Shown: positions 23,706 to 32,817 of the stretch, piece after piece
How positions within the stretch are numbered: the stretch's first letter is position 1
Layout: the number at the start of each line of letters is the position of its first letter
DNA from: Deltaproteobacteria bacterium
GTDB lineage: Bacteria; Desulfobacterota; Desulfobacteria; Desulfobacterales; C00003060
Direction: 5' to 3'
NCBI GenBank assembly: GCA_019307135.1
Contig: JAFDKF010000001.1
Coordinates: 70,104-107,811, forward strand
Length of the DNA stretch: 37,708 nt
Program-made: the position numbers and the translations under genes
Notes under the pieces: generated by a model
Databases searched by the model: none
What the model was told of the DNA's origin: nothing
What the model saw: only the letters and a program-made list of their open reading frames with translations

Positions 23706-24848
23706 ATGAAGAAATGTGGTCTGATTGCACTGGTTTTCGCGGTCTTCTTTTTGTTGACGTCAATGGCGGTGTTAGCTGAAACAGATGCTGACCGCCTGGA
23801 TCGCCTTGAAAGGGAGATTAAAGACCTGAAGGCGAAGCAATCCGCGGCTGAAAAGGTATTCAACTACGATACTGCCGAATTCAAGAAATATAACGATTTC
23901 ATCGGGGTGGTTAAGGAAGATGGCCGAAATGATTCGGTGAACTTCAACCCACGTGATACTCGTTTTGGATTGGAGGCGAGCCACACTGATGGGAACTGGA
24001 CCGGTAAGGGGCGTTTTGAAATTGATTTTTACGGGGACACAAACGGCAACAACCTGATCCCCCGCATGCGCCTCGGCTATGTAGATCTGGCAAACAATTC
24101 ATCCGGCACAAGCCTTCGGGTTGGCCAGGATTGGATCCCTGTAGCCCAGCAGAATCCTGCCACCATCGATTTCGGTATCCTGACTGCTGCCGGTAACCTG
24201 TGGTGGCGTATACCCCAGGTTACGCTTTGCCAAAAACTGGATGACGTGGAACTCCTTTTATCCGCCATGAAGCACCGCCGGACGGATGTCGAGAGCAATG
24301 AGAGGATGCCGTGGGCTCTCGCCAGAGTCGCGTATAATTTCGGAGATGGCAGTCTCGTTGCCATAGGTGGTGGTTATCAGAGCAATGAATACGCCCAGAC
24401 CGGCAAGGACATAGATAGATCCTTAGCCGCATTAGAGCTCAAGTTGACTCTGGGGCCTGTTCTCTTCAAGGCTGAAGGATTTTGGGGAGAAGCCCTGGAT
24501 AAAGATTTTCTCCGCTATGACATGGGCATCAACGATAGTGACCCGGATAATCCGGAGGAAATAGAAGCAATGGGTGGTTTTATCAGCCTGACCGCAAATG
24601 CTACCGATGATCTCACCGTTTCCGCTGGATACGGTATCGACGATCCCAAGAATGATGACATGAAAACAATGAAAGGAACTTTGAGTGACAGGCAGTTTAC
24701 CAGAAACGACATGGCTTTTGTAAACGCCTGGCATAAGGTCACCAGAGGGATAAAGGTTGGCGCAGAAATTATATACGTGAACACCGAACGTTTTGATAAA
24801 ACCGATGAGGGTATGCGTTATACCCTATCGATGTTCTACAAATTCTGA
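23706..24848 (+). CDS. Outer-membrane porin with N-terminal coiled coil
   Basis: 380-residue protein with a signal peptide (MKKCGLIALVFAVFFLLTSM, cleavage after VLA). A short heptad-like coiled coil (DRLDRLEREIKDLKAKQ, about 28-44) follows, then barrel strands and the terminal phenylalanine (SMFYKF). The coiled coil plus barrel layout is that of trimeric porins found in several anaerobic deltaproteobacteria. The Shine-Dalgarno GGAAGGAGG lies 12 bases before the ATG. Its position behind acsA and the symporter suggests outer-membrane entry of the same substrate, although a hairpin repeat separates them. It may have its own promoter. Confidence 0.85.
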   Translation: MKKCGLIALVFAVFFLLTSMAVLAETDADRLDRLEREIKDLKAKQSAAEKVFNYDTAEFKKYNDFIGVVKEDGRNDSVNFNPRDTRFGLEASHTDGNWTGKGRFEIDFYGDTNGNNLIPRMRLGYVDLANNSSGTSLRVGQDWIPVAQQNPATIDFGILTAAGNLWWRIPQVTLCQKLDDVELLLSAMKHRRTDVESNERMPWALARVAYNFGDGSLVAIGGGYQSNEYAQTGKDIDRSLAALELKLTLGPVLFKAEGFWGEALDKDFLRYDMGINDSDPDNPEEIEAMGGFISLTANATDDLTVSAGYGIDDPKNDDMKTMKGTLSDRQFTRNDMAFVNAWHKVTRGIKVGAEIIYVNTERFDKTDEGMRYTLSMFYKF

Positions 24849-24854
24849 ATTTAG

Positions 24855-25030
24855 GGCTTGCGCAAGAATAACTTGGCAGAATTGGCGCTCAGATTTGGGT
24901 CAGGTTTGCCCGATCCGATTGAGCAAAACCACAGGAATAGCAAGCTATTTCGCGGATTTTGCGAATGAGTATCGGTCAAAGATGGCGTGAAGCTGAGATG
25001 CCAAAATGGTAAGTTATTTTTGCGCAAGCC
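24855..25030. mobile_element. 176-bp MITE-like element with 20-bp terminal inverted repeats
   Basis: GGCTTGCGCAAGAATAACTT (24855-24874) and AAGTTATTTTTGCGCAAGCC (25011-25030) match at 19 of 20 positions as inverted repeats. The interior has no gene. The right end stops 10 bases before the start codon of the TPR lipoprotein, so the element supplies or has replaced its promoter. A clean target-site duplication is not visible. Confidence 0.7.
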
Positions 25031-25040
25031 ATTAGGTCCG

Positions 25041-25593
25041 ATGACGAGTATTTTGAGAGCCGTCGCCCTAACAGTGGCTGTGTGCCTATGCCTTGGATGC
25101 AACAAGCAAGAAGACAGCCCGATAGACCGGCAGGAAAAGGTCTATCGGGCCATTTTGCTTGACGGCAATCGTCTTCTGAAGAAAAAGAAGTACCAAAAGG
25201 CAGCCGATCTTTACTGAGGCTATTTCCAGCGAGCCTGAAAAGGCTGAGGGTTATCTGAACCGGGGCATTGCTTATCTCTACCTGGAGCGGTATAAGAAAG
25301 CCATTGTCGATTTAACAAAGGCGGTCCAAAAAGATCGAGCCCTGGCGATTGCTTATGCGAATCGCGGCATTGCATACGACCATCTGGGCAAACACAAAGA
25401 GGCCTTTTCTGACTACCAAAAGGCCTTAGCCCTTGACCCGGAGACTGGGAAAGGACCGGGTTTCATGGAAAGGTTTCTTTACAATAAACCTAAGACCCCG
25501 AATTTGCGAGAAAGAGCCGAATTCTTGGAGAAGACACTAAAGACACAACAAGCAATAGAAAATGGTCGAAATCCCCTACAAGAAGATCATTGA
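25041..25593 (+). pseudogene. TPR lipoprotein with internal frameshift
   Basis: From the ATG at 25041 the product begins with a lipoprotein-type signal (MTSILRAVALTVAVCLCLGC). It runs into a TPR motif (LLKKKKYQKAADLY) and then stops at TGA 25215-25217. The +1 frame continues the TPR repeats without a break from ACT at 25213 (TEAISSEPEKAEGYLNRGIA, AYANRGIAYDHLGKHKEAF) to a stop at 25591-25593, overlapping the next gene by 32 bases. One extra base near CTTTAC explains it. It could be a sequencing error, a recent mutation or programmed slippage. There is no good Shine-Dalgarno, perhaps because of the MITE-like element just upstream. Confidence 0.75.
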
Positions 25594-27496
25594 CTTCTTT
25601 CGTGGCATTGTCCCATTTAACGAGCTCCCCCACGACGTTCTAAACGGCCTTCCCCAAAAGATAGTAATCGATTATTTCCCAAAAGAAAGCCTAATCCTTG
25701 AGCAGGATGGCCCTCCGTGTAACTATCTCTATATTATCGAGACCGGCGCAGTGGAGAAGACTGTTCGCAAGGACGGTGTGGATATCCTCTTAGAATATAG
25801 AACAGAGGGGGAATTTTTCGGAAGCGCGTCCCTTATCAACGTAACTGGTCCTGCATTTAGTGTCCGGGCCCACGAAGATACAGTATGTTATTTACTCCCT
25901 AAGGAGACCTTTGATGAGCTGATGCAAAACCATGTTGGGTTTCACGAACACTTCGCCATCCGGGTATCCAAGCTCGCGTACCGCCTAAGAAAGGCCCAGA
26001 CGGGTATTTTTGCGTCCCGTGGGGTATCCGACACAGTAGTTTTCCGATCCGATGGCTATCTGTTTAACGTCACCGCTGGTGAACTGGTCAAGCGAAAACC
26101 GGTGACATGTTCCCCTTATCATGAAGTCGCCTTTGTGGCCAAATTGATGGCCCGTGAGGGGGTTGGTTCTGTTGTTGTGGTTGATGTGCAGAATCGCCCC
26201 CTCGGAATTGTTACGAAGAGCGATATGACCAATCGAATTCTTGCAGCAGGAAAGACAGGGTCTGAACCAATCAGGACGGTTATGAGTGCGCCCGTCCTCT
26301 CCGTTGTCCCCTGGGAACCCTGCTTCAGTGCCCTTCTTAAGATGGCTCGCTTCAATTGTCATCACATCTGTGTGGTCCTGGGAGAGTTGCTCCAGGGTGT
26401 TATCTCACAACACGATTTTATCGTGCTGCAAGGATCTAATCCCCTTGCTGTGATGAATGACATTCAAAAGCAGACAACCGTTCAAGGGGTTGCACAGTTA
26501 ATCGATGCAATGGACCGCACGGTCAAAGGTCTTCTCAGCTCCGGTGTATCCGCAAGAGACATTGCCACCTTTATTTCTGAGTACAATGACCGCCTGACCC
26601 GAAGGATCATAGCCCTGACAGAAGGATCCCTGCGTGAAGAAGGCCCGGGGCGTCCTCCTGTTCCTTACTGCTGGCTTGCCCTGGGCAGTGAAGGGCGCAA
26701 AGAGCAGACCTTGCGAACAGATCAGGATAATGCCATCATCTATTCTGATCCGGAGCCTGGCTCAGATCAGGATGTCCACGAGTACTTTCTCCGTTTGGCT
26801 CAAGGGGTCGTTTCCGGCCTGCAAACCTGTGGCTTTCCGCTGTGCAAAGGAGGCATTATGGCGAGCAACCCACGATGGTGCCAGCCGGAGACGGTCTGGA
26901 GGCGTTACTTTTCATCGTGGATCAACAAGGCCACTCCTGAAGACCTAAGAAACAGCACTATTTTTTTCGATTTTCGCCCCCTTGCAGGTGCCAGTGTATT
27001 GGCCCAAAGACTCCGGGCTTTTTTGAATCACAACATTGAAAAGAATCGAGCTTTTTTAAGACATCTCACCACCAACGCCCTTTATAACGGACCGCCCCTC
27101 GGCTTCCTCAGGGCCCTTGTCGTTGAAAAGACTGGTGCCCACAAGAATCAGCTCAATCTAAAAATGAGCGGACTGGTCCCCGTGGTCGATGCCATTCGTG
27201 TGCTCAGCTTAAGTGAGCAAATCAACGCTACCAACACCTTGAATAGACTGGAACTTATCACCCGCAAGAAACTCCTTTCCAAAGATATGGCAGAAGATAT
27301 TAAGGAGGCATTTAATTTCATTATGCTCCTCAGGATAAATCACCATATGACGCAAAAGGAGAAGGAGATAGAACCGAGTGATTATATCGACCCAAGAGCC
27401 CTGTCCAAGCTTCAGGAAAGATCCCTCATCGAGGCATTCCATGTGATTCGAGACCTGCAAGGCGAATTAAAAGCGCGCTTTCCGGAAAGCATATAG
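25562..27496 (+). CDS. Signal protein: cNMP-binding, CBS pair, DUF294 nucleotidyltransferase
   Basis: 644 residues in four parts: a cyclic-nucleotide-binding-like domain (about 20-135, with GEFFGSASLI), two CBS domains (about 170-290, VVDVQNRPLGIVTKSD and ICVVLGELLQGVISQHD), the DUF294 nucleotidyltransferase-like domain with LALGSEGRKEQTLRTDQDNA (about 373-392, the GS and DxD residues intact), and a helical DUF294 C-terminal domain (about 490-635). It is likely a cytoplasmic regulator that senses adenine nucleotides and may nucleotidylate a partner. In other proteobacteria such proteins sit next to ActP-type symporters and a DnaQ-like exonuclease, as here. The exonuclease gene follows 8 bases later. 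Confidence 0.88.
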   Translation: MVEIPYKKIIDFFRGIVPFNELPHDVLNGLPQKIVIDYFPKESLILEQDGPPCNYLYIIETGAVEKTVRKDGVDILLEYRTEGEFFGSASLINVTGPAFSVRAHEDTVCYLLPKETFDELMQNHVGFHEHFAIRVSKLAYRLRKAQTGIFASRGVSDTVVFRSDGYLFNVTAGELVKRKPVTCSPYHEVAFVAKLMAREGVGSVVVVDVQNRPLGIVTKSDMTNRILAAGKTGSEPIRTVMSAPVLSVVPWEPCFSALLKMARFNCHHICVVLGELLQGVISQHDFIVLQGSNPLAVMNDIQKQTTVQGVAQLIDAMDRTVKGLLSSGVSARDIATFISEYNDRLTRRIIALTEGSLREEGPGRPPVPYCWLALGSEGRKEQTLRTDQDNAIIYSDPEPGSDQDVHEYFLRLAQGVVSGLQTCGFPLCKGGIMASNPRWCQPETVWRRYFSSWINKATPEDLRNSTIFFDFRPLAGASVLAQRLRAFLNHNIEKNRAFLRHLTTNALYNGPPLGFLRALVVEKTGAHKNQLNLKMSGLVPVVDAIRVLSLSEQINATNTLNRLELITRKKLLSKDMAEDIKEAFNFIMLLRINHHMTQKEKEIEPSDYIDPRALSKLQERSLIEAFHVIRDLQGELKARFPESI

Positions 27497-27504
27497 CGAA
27501 GATC

Positions 27505-28227
27505 ATGTTAGACTTTTCCAACACCGGCAAGCTGCAAAAGCTGTATGCTCGGCATACGGGCCAGAACGACATGCCCGATGCTGTCCGCAAACAATTGGAT
27601 GTCAAAGAGGCATATTGGCCCGAGACACTCATTTCAAATGCCCCCTTTGTCATCTTCGATACAGAGACGACTGGCCTCAACCTCGAAGGAGGTGACCGAC
27701 TTCTTTCCCTCGGAGCAGTCAAGATAATAGCGGGCAGGATTCATATGGGAGATGCCTTCTACGAGCTGATCGATCCGAAGCGCCCCATTCCGACCTCTTC
27801 CATCTTCATCCACGGTATTACGCCGGGTATTGCAAGTGCCCGGCCGCACATTTCGGGCGTTCTTTTGAGGTTTTTGGCCTATATTGGGTCCGACGTCATA
27901 GTGGCCCATCACGCCTGTTTTGATATGAAATTTCTAAATTGCGCAATGCGGAGTTGTTTCGGATTTCCTATTCAGAACCGTGTCATTGATACCGCCTTGG
28001 CGGCTGCCTGGATCTGGCGGATGGAGAAGGCGGAACTTATAGATGAGACTTCTCGTGACACACGCTTTGATGCCGTGGCCGCACACTTTGGCATCACTGC
28101 CGTGGACCGTCACACCGCTTTTGGCGATGCCCTGTCTACGGCCTTACTTTTTCAACGTTTTATCAATATATTGAATAGAAACGGTGTAAAGACCTTGAGG
28201 CAACTTGTTAGAATTGCGGGCGTGTAA
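27505..28227 (+). CDS. DnaQ-like 3'-5' exonuclease (DEDDh)
   Basis: 240 residues. Three exonuclease motifs are intact: FDTETTG (Exo I, about 51-57), [10 protein letters not shown] (Exo II, about 135) and [10 protein letters not shown] (Exo III, about 203, with the catalytic His and Asp). It resembles the polymerase III epsilon-like exonucleases commonly paired with DUF294/CBS proteins rather than the replicative DnaQ. Start 8 bases after the previous stop; the ribosome binding site is weak, so translation is probably coupled. Its substrate may be RNA or DNA and cannot be told from sequence. Confidence 0.88.
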   Translation: MLDFSNTGKLQKLYARHTGQNDMPDAVRKQLDVKEAYWPETLISNAPFVIFDTETTGLNLEGGDRLLSLGAVKIIAGRIHMGDAFYELIDPKRPIPTSSIFIHGITPGIASARPHISGVLLRFLAYIGSDVIVAHHACFDMKFLNCAMRSCFGFPIQNRVIDTALAAAWIWRMEKAELIDETSRDTRFDAVAAHFGITAVDRHTAFGDALSTALLFQRFINILNRNGVKTLRQLVRIAGV

Positions 28228-28238
28228 GGGGACCCGAC

Positions 28239-29174
28239 ATGATTATTGTAACAGGTGGTGCAGGTTTTATCGGCAGCAATATTGTCAAAGGCCTCAATGA
28301 GCGCGGTCGCTCGGATATTTTGGTCGTTGACAACCTGTCGGACAGGACCAAATTCAGGAATATCGCTGACTGCAAGATCCAGGATTATCTGGATAAGGAA
28401 GATTTTCTGGAGAGGGTCAAGGCCGGGAGTGACTTCAGTACCTCTATCGAAGCGGTCTTCCACCAGGGGGCTTGTTCGGTAACCACGGAGTTGGACGAAC
28501 GTTACATGATGCGCAACAATTACGAATACTCCAGGAAACTACTCCATTATTGTTTGCAACGGCGCATCCCCTATATCTATGCGTCCAGCGCTTCGGTTTA
28601 TGGCGCGGGCAAGGTATTTAAGGAAGCCCGCGAACACGAGAAACCCCTGAACGTTTACGGTCATTCCAAATTTCTGTTCGACCAATACGTACGCCAGCTT
28701 CTCCCTGATGCCAAGAGCCAGATCGCCGGGCTGCGCTATTTCAATGTTTACGGGCCCCGCGAACAGCATAAGGGTTCCATGGCCAGTGTCGCCTTCCATT
28801 TCAACAACCAGGTTCTTGCCGAGGGCAAGGTGAAGTTGTTCGAAGGGGGCGATGGATATGCGGATGGCGAGCAGCGCCGCGATTTTATCTATGTGGGTGA
28901 TGTGGTGGACGTGAACCTGTGGTTCATGGGCCACGACGATAAATCCGGCATCTTCAATGTAGGCACCGGCCGCAGCCAGAGCTTTAATGACGTGGCCCGG
29001 GCCGTTATTGCCTACCATGGTCATGGTGAGATTGAATACATCCCGTTTCCCGAACACCTAAAGGGACGGTACCAGAGTTTCACCGAAGCGGATATCAGCG
29101 CGTTGCGCGAGACGGGTTATGCTGCGCCCTTCAAAAGTGTGGAGGAAGGCGTGCGCCGCTATATGACCCCTTAA
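28239..29174 (+). CDS. hldD: ADP-L-glycero-D-manno-heptose 6-epimerase
   Basis: 311-residue short-chain dehydrogenase-type epimerase for LPS inner-core heptose. The NADP-binding motif GGAGFIGS (6-13), [20 protein letters not shown], active-site YGHSK (about 140) and [10 protein letters not shown] are characteristic of HldD/RfaD. It acts in the cytoplasm on ADP-glycero-manno-heptose. The start ATG lies 11 bases after the exonuclease stop, behind AAGGGGA. It confirms a Gram-negative, LPS-bearing cell. Other hld genes are not in the window. Confidence 0.93.
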   Translation: MIIVTGGAGFIGSNIVKGLNERGRSDILVVDNLSDRTKFRNIADCKIQDYLDKEDFLERVKAGSDFSTSIEAVFHQGACSVTTELDERYMMRNNYEYSRKLLHYCLQRRIPYIYASSASVYGAGKVFKEAREHEKPLNVYGHSKFLFDQYVRQLLPDAKSQIAGLRYFNVYGPREQHKGSMASVAFHFNNQVLAEGKVKLFEGGDGYADGEQRRDFIYVGDVVDVNLWFMGHDDKSGIFNVGTGRSQSFNDVARAVIAYHGHGEIEYIPFPEHLKGRYQSFTEADISALRETGYAAPFKSVEEGVRRYMTP

Positions 29175-29224
29175 GCAAATCTCATTAAAATCCAAAATAG
29201 CATCACATGGCTTAGTTCAACCCT

Positions 29225-29258
29225 GAATTAGTGTATCGGCTTCGCGACACACTAATTC
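29225..29258. terminator. Hairpin between convergent hldD and the DUF362 unit
   Basis: GAATTAGTGT and ACACTAATTC pair perfectly, with TCG/CGA inside and GCTTCG-type loop. It lies 50 bases after hldD between convergent genes, a good place for a bidirectional terminator, although the T-run after it is poor. Confidence 0.5.
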
Positions 29259-29306
29259 TTAATTCGTTCTATGGCGTTTTTCATTGTATTGTACTCAACG
29301 CAAGTT

Positions 29307-29582
29307 TCACTTTTTCACCCATTCCGTTGATGGTGGTGACTCCATTACCGGGGGATCTTGACCCTCTGGAAACCAACCGGCCATTGTCATGCGGATATTT
29401 TGATAACTTTTAAAATCATGGATATGCTCCCGCATTTCATTCAATGGTTTTGGCTGATTGATAGTTGCCTGAGAGGCACAAACTGCACCAGCCAAACCCA
29501 ATATATCAGTTTCCAGTTTGCCCACTGGTCTGGGAATAGTGGTCTTCCTAACCCTTGGAAAAATTTCCCTTTTTAATTCCAT
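29307..29582 (-). CDS. Hypothetical 91-residue protein downstream of DUF362 gene
   Basis: I do not recognise this protein. The ATG at 29582 has a good Shine-Dalgarno (AAGGAG, 10 bases off) and follows the DUF362 gene by 28 bases on the same strand, which is the main reason for including it. The product (starting MELKREIFPRVRKT) is polar with one cysteine, has no membrane segment, and includes a proline-rich end (QDPPVMESPPSTEW). It could also be a chance frame. Confidence 0.35.
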   Translation of the reverse strand: MELKREIFPRVRKTTIPRPVGKLETDILGLAGAVCASQATINQPKPLNEMREHIHDFKSYQNIRMTMAGWFPEGQDPPVMESPPSTEWVKK

Positions 29583-29610
29583 CAGATTCACTCCTTTTTG
29601 TGTGAGGTTT

Positions 29611-30519
29611 TCAGGTAATTTGGCTTGCCAGGAAGCTCCTGTTGTTATTCAGACTCAGACATTCTTTCAACTTTTTGAAAGCCCTTTCCGCCCCTTTCTT
29701 CCAACCGAGTTGGGCCTGATAAGACTGGTGTGGTCTAAAGGAGTGCCTACACTCTTCAAGAGGCGTACCTATGATGTTGATGTTGTTAATGTCCCCTTCC
29801 CCCAGTCGATCTTGGCTGCAAAAGTACAGGTAGCCAATAGACTCGGGATCAAATCCCATGAGATAAGCTGCCAATGTGTCAACTGCCACCCCATCTGTGC
29901 CGGCAATGGCAATATGCCAGTCCACTCTGTCACCGGAGACCGGCCCATTTCCCTCCATGGCCGTAAACCCGTCTAACACACACAGGTGGGGTAGGATGAT
30001 GCGGACAAGCTGGTAAAGAAAAAGATGTAGATTAAGATAGCCTCGGTGTAGTTTGACTTTGTCGCTGCCTGAAATCTTTGTGATACCCACGCGACTTAAC
30101 CCCTGAAACGAAAATAACGGTTTCATCGAGGAGGGAACCAGCTTCAATATTTGGTCCGAAACATTGCCCACAAGGTTTAGGGGGTTAAAGCCCATATCTC
30201 GAATGAGGCTTCCAACAACCATATTCTTAAGACTCAGTGTCACCACAGCCGCATCGTGGGTCTTTGGAATTGCCAGAGAGATCCTGTGGTCACTCTCCAA
30301 TACTGTGTTTGCTATTCGAAAGGGCGTGGGTGTTAGGTCTTCGTCATATAGGGTAACGATTTGGTAAGCATCCCTGTTCAGATCCCTAAGTTCAACGTCG
30401 TCATAAATGTCAGCCAGTTCCATAAAGCCAAAATTTTCAAAGCCCTTAAAGGTGTCAGAGGTTGCAGCACCCTCGGCTATAATCACCGGATGGCCAGTGT
30501 GTTGACGGACAAAATCCAC
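29611..30519 (-). CDS. DUF362 family protein with a damaged 5' end
   Basis: 302 residues from a GTG. The body is a DUF362 domain: VIIAEGA near the start, SLAIPKTHDAAVVTLSLKNM, GSDKVKLHRG, CVLDGFTAMEGNGPVSGD and GTDGVAVDTLAAYLMG. DUF362 proteins are often linked to iron-sulfur redox enzymes, but the reaction is unknown. The usual N-terminal IKPNL segment is missing. A more natural start, ATG 30563 (MSHSTVALVKG), lies in another frame and joins the body only through a one-base shift near 30530. The gene is therefore frameshifted and shortened at its 5' end, or the assembly has an error there. Confidence 0.7.
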   Translation of the reverse strand: MDFVRQHTGHPVIIAEGAATSDTFKGFENFGFMELADIYDDVELRDLNRDAYQIVTLYDEDLTPTPFRIANTVLESDHRISLAIPKTHDAAVVTLSLKNMVVGSLIRDMGFNPLNLVGNVSDQILKLVPSSMKPLFSFQGLSRVGITKISGSDKVKLHRGYLNLHLFLYQLVRIILPHLCVLDGFTAMEGNGPVSGDRVDWHIAIAGTDGVAVDTLAAYLMGFDPESIGYLYFCSQDRLGEGDINNINIIGTPLEECRHSFRPHQSYQAQLGWKKGAERAFKKLKECLSLNNNRSFLASQIT

Positions 30520-30627
30520 AACTGCCCTTGGCCCTTGACCAGGGCTACAGTAGAATGAGACATATGGGACATATAGGTAACTCCGGTAAAATGGAATGAA
30601 TCTCCAATATCAGCGTCTTATAGCATG

Positions 30628-30732
30628 TCATGGAGCAAGGGAAAGCAGCCACCGTAATGACTTCAGCACCCCCTCCCGGCAGATGATTCGATGTAGCGCG
30701 CCCGGCGCGTCGATACGAGCTCTTCGCAGCAT
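30628..30732 (-). pseudogene. REP-associated (RAYT/IS200-type Y1) transposase, N-terminal fragment
   Basis: The 34-codon frame starts MLRRARIDAPGALHRIICRE, which matches the conserved start of RAYT transposases (family form M-P-R-x-A-R-x-D-x-P-G-x-x-H-H-x-I). Similarity stops after about 22 codons and the catalytic HUH and Tyr motifs are absent. It is a relic only. Interesting because REP-like hairpins are present elsewhere in the window. Confidence 0.7.
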
Positions 30733-31061
30733 ATTCGAGCCTCTATCATATTTCGCTACCAATGGAACGTATAAATACATGGCCCCCCTCTGATGACAGG
30801 CGATAAGGATTACACACCGATCACGGCTTCAGGTAGTGTCAGTCGATTGTTCTGCGTGGCGCATTGGTAGTAGTCGATTGTATATATTTCAAAGAGTTAG
30901 ACGTTAAACAGAGGAAGACGATGATTTGTAGTGGAAAACCACGAGTTGCGCAAAAAGTGTGAAGCTGGTATTAAGGAATCGCATTTGATCTCCTTATCTT
31001 TTGTCATCAGCTTTATTTTCTCGAGTGGCGATTAAGGCTGAAAGTGATCAGGGAAGGCTTC
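30733..31061. other. Non-coding, A/T-richer spacer
   Basis: No gene or clear repeat seen, apart from the upstream edge of the RAYT remnant. A repeated AGTCGATTGT word occurs twice (about 30840 and 30873). The last bases hold the GGGAAGG ribosome binding site of the next gene. Confidence 0.4.
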
Positions 31062-31715
31062 ATGAGAGAAAAACATCTGGCAGACAAACTAATCCGGAAT
31101 TTCGGTAAAACCTATTCTGAACAGTTAGGTATTGATTTAGAGTCCAGAAGAGAAAAGGAGATATTCAAATGGTTTCTTGCCTCCATACTTTTTGGAAAAA
31201 GAATCGGCGAAAACATTGCAATAAAGACTTACCAAGAATTTGAAAAAAGAGGGCTTATAACTCCAGACAAGATTCTGGAGGCTGGTTGGGACAGACTTGT
31301 GGACGCCTTGGACACTGGTGGCTACGTCAGATATGATTTTAGCACCGCTGACAGATTGCTGGAAGTAATGAAGGACTTGAAAAAATATGGTGGTCTGGGC
31401 AACATTCATAGGAAGGCAAAAAACGAGAAGGACTTGGAAGAGAAACTGAGACAGTTCAAAGGAATAGGCCCAGTAACCGTTGGTATATTCCTAAGGGAGT
31501 TAAGACATATTTGGGAAAAGGCAAATCCAGAACCATCAAGGTTTACAAAAATTGGGGCAACAAATCTGGGAATTAACATAAACAGATTCAAAAGAAATAC
31601 AAGAAACTTCGTGAGTCTGGAGTGTGCATTGCTGAGAGTAGGAAAGAATTACTGCCTTAAGAAGAAGTGTAGAGAGTGTCATTTTAGTCAGGATTGCAAA
31701 ATTTCCCCGCGGTGA
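31062..31715 (+). CDS. Endonuclease III-like HhH protein with C-terminal FeS-type cysteines
   Basis: About 217 residues. LRQFKGIGPVTVGIFLREL (about 133-151) is a helix-hairpin-helix of the HhH-GPD DNA glycosylase superfamily. The C-terminus has C-x4-C-x2-C-x5-C, close to the endonuclease III iron-sulfur loop (C-x6-C-x2-C-x5-C). The usual catalytic Lys/Asp of EndoIII is not obvious, so activity is uncertain. The start at 31062 is preferred (GGGAAGG 6 bases before it) over GTG 31044. The gene is A/T-richer than its neighbours and lies among gene fragments, which suggests recent acquisition. Confidence 0.65.
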   Translation: MREKHLADKLIRNFGKTYSEQLGIDLESRREKEIFKWFLASILFGKRIGENIAIKTYQEFEKRGLITPDKILEAGWDRLVDALDTGGYVRYDFSTADRLLEVMKDLKKYGGLGNIHRKAKNEKDLEEKLRQFKGIGPVTVGIFLRELRHIWEKANPEPSRFTKIGATNLGININRFKRNTRNFVSLECALLRVGKNYCLKKKCRECHFSQDCKISPR

Positions 31716-32404
31716 CGCAAAGAGTGTCCCAAATTGCCCCTGCGGGGGCCAATGGGGACGTCCGTAAATAAATAAGTAAAGTAGTCAACCAGTTGATATG
31801 AAATGACTTATTGCTTCGTTGTTACCGGGGTGTGCCCGTGCCGTGCCCGGGGTCACATCTTCATTTGTCATTTGGGGTACCGACAATCCTTTGGGGGGAA
31901 GTTTGGAAATGCCCTTTAGTTCTACAGTTTCTAAGTAATCCTTTTAGAGAGCCGGTTCATGATGGCAAGAAAGTCGAAGATAGATGAAGATTGTGAGGAA
32001 TTGAGCGCTGTAGCGGACCCATGGAACCTCAAACTGAAACCTGCAAAACTGACGGTCGGAATATCAACCGAAAATTGACCCCCTTGGGCAAGAGATTTAC
32101 TCGTTATGCTTTTACCCATTTCGGCTCAAAGCAGTTTTGGGTAGGAATGCGCTGATGTTGGTGTCGGGCCACGCCAAACCTGCTGACATTGCATAAGAAA
32201 CGGTCAGAATTTGTGCCATATAAGGCCTTAGAGTGGCATTTTGGGGCTGAAAGCACCTTACAACCAAATCCCGCCGCAATGAAGTCTCCTTGCAGCAAGC
32301 TGAAGGGAGTTACAGGTTATCCATCGTAAAAACGTGATAAACACCACATTAAACGCCGCAATAAGGTGGTAGTTCCCACGATTAGCGCCCAAAGCGCTTG
32401 ACAT
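31716..32404. other. Non-coding remnant region
   Basis: No intact gene in nearly 700 bp. The words ATGGGGACGTCCGTAAATAA (31751 on) and GGTCAATTTTCGG (minus strand, about 32080) look like ends of insertion-sequence or RAYT-associated elements, but I cannot assign them. A 39-codon frame from about 31960 (MMARKSKIDEDCEELSAVAD) has no ribosome binding site. Confidence 0.4.
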
Positions 32405-32667
32405 GCTTGCCGGTCTATTGGACCAGTAAAGGGAAAAAGGCTGAACTCGATTTCTTGTGTGAATTTGACTCCCACATCTACCCGCTTGAGGCAAAAGCAG
32501 GCATTAATCCCAAAAGCAAGAGCCTTAATTCCTTTGATCGCCAATTCCGTCCGGTCGTACTGTCGCGGACGACACTTTTGAATATGCGACGTGACGGGAA
32601 GATTTGCAATTATCCCCTGTATGCCGTTAGTCTCTTTCCCGAATTGTACCTCGGCATCAAGGGGTAA
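32405..32667 (+). pseudogene. AAA ATPase (DUF4143 type), C-terminal fragment
   Basis: About 87 codons matching the very end of DUF4143-type ATPases: YWTSKGKKAELDFL, YPLEAKAGINPKSKSL, LSRTTLLNMRRDGKICNYPL. The catalytic Asp and the E-x-K of the restriction-endonuclease-like fold are visible, but the whole AAA+ part is missing. It breaks off upstream at about 32405. A remnant, not a functional gene. Confidence 0.75.
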
Positions 32668-32703
32668 AGCGGGACGCCCGGTTGGCTTCCTAGGTTTTTA
32701 GGC

Positions 32704-32817
32704 ATGCCGAGCGGGATTGCCGCCAATATGAGACAGATCATTTACGCAGCCCTCCTGGTTATTCTTATGCTTTTCCGTCCCCAGGGTTTTATAGGGGAGT
32801 ACTCCTTTAGGAAATAA
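32704..32817 (+). pseudogene. Branched-chain amino acid permease LivM, C-terminal fragment
   Basis: A 37-codon frame ends MRQIIYAALLVILMLFRPQG-FIGEYSFRK, matching the last transmembrane helix and tail of LivM permeases. Nothing upstream continues the gene. Another fragment in the remnant region. Confidence 0.65.

Noticed and set aside
25212..25260. Selenocysteine or cysteine read-through of the TGA in the TPR gene
   Set aside because: Reading on in the same frame gives a short non-TPR sequence and a second stop; the TPR pattern continues only in the +1 frame.
31960..32080. 39-codon frame MMARKSKIDEDCEELSAVAD
   Set aside because: No Shine-Dalgarno and no recognisable relatives; it lies in a remnant region.
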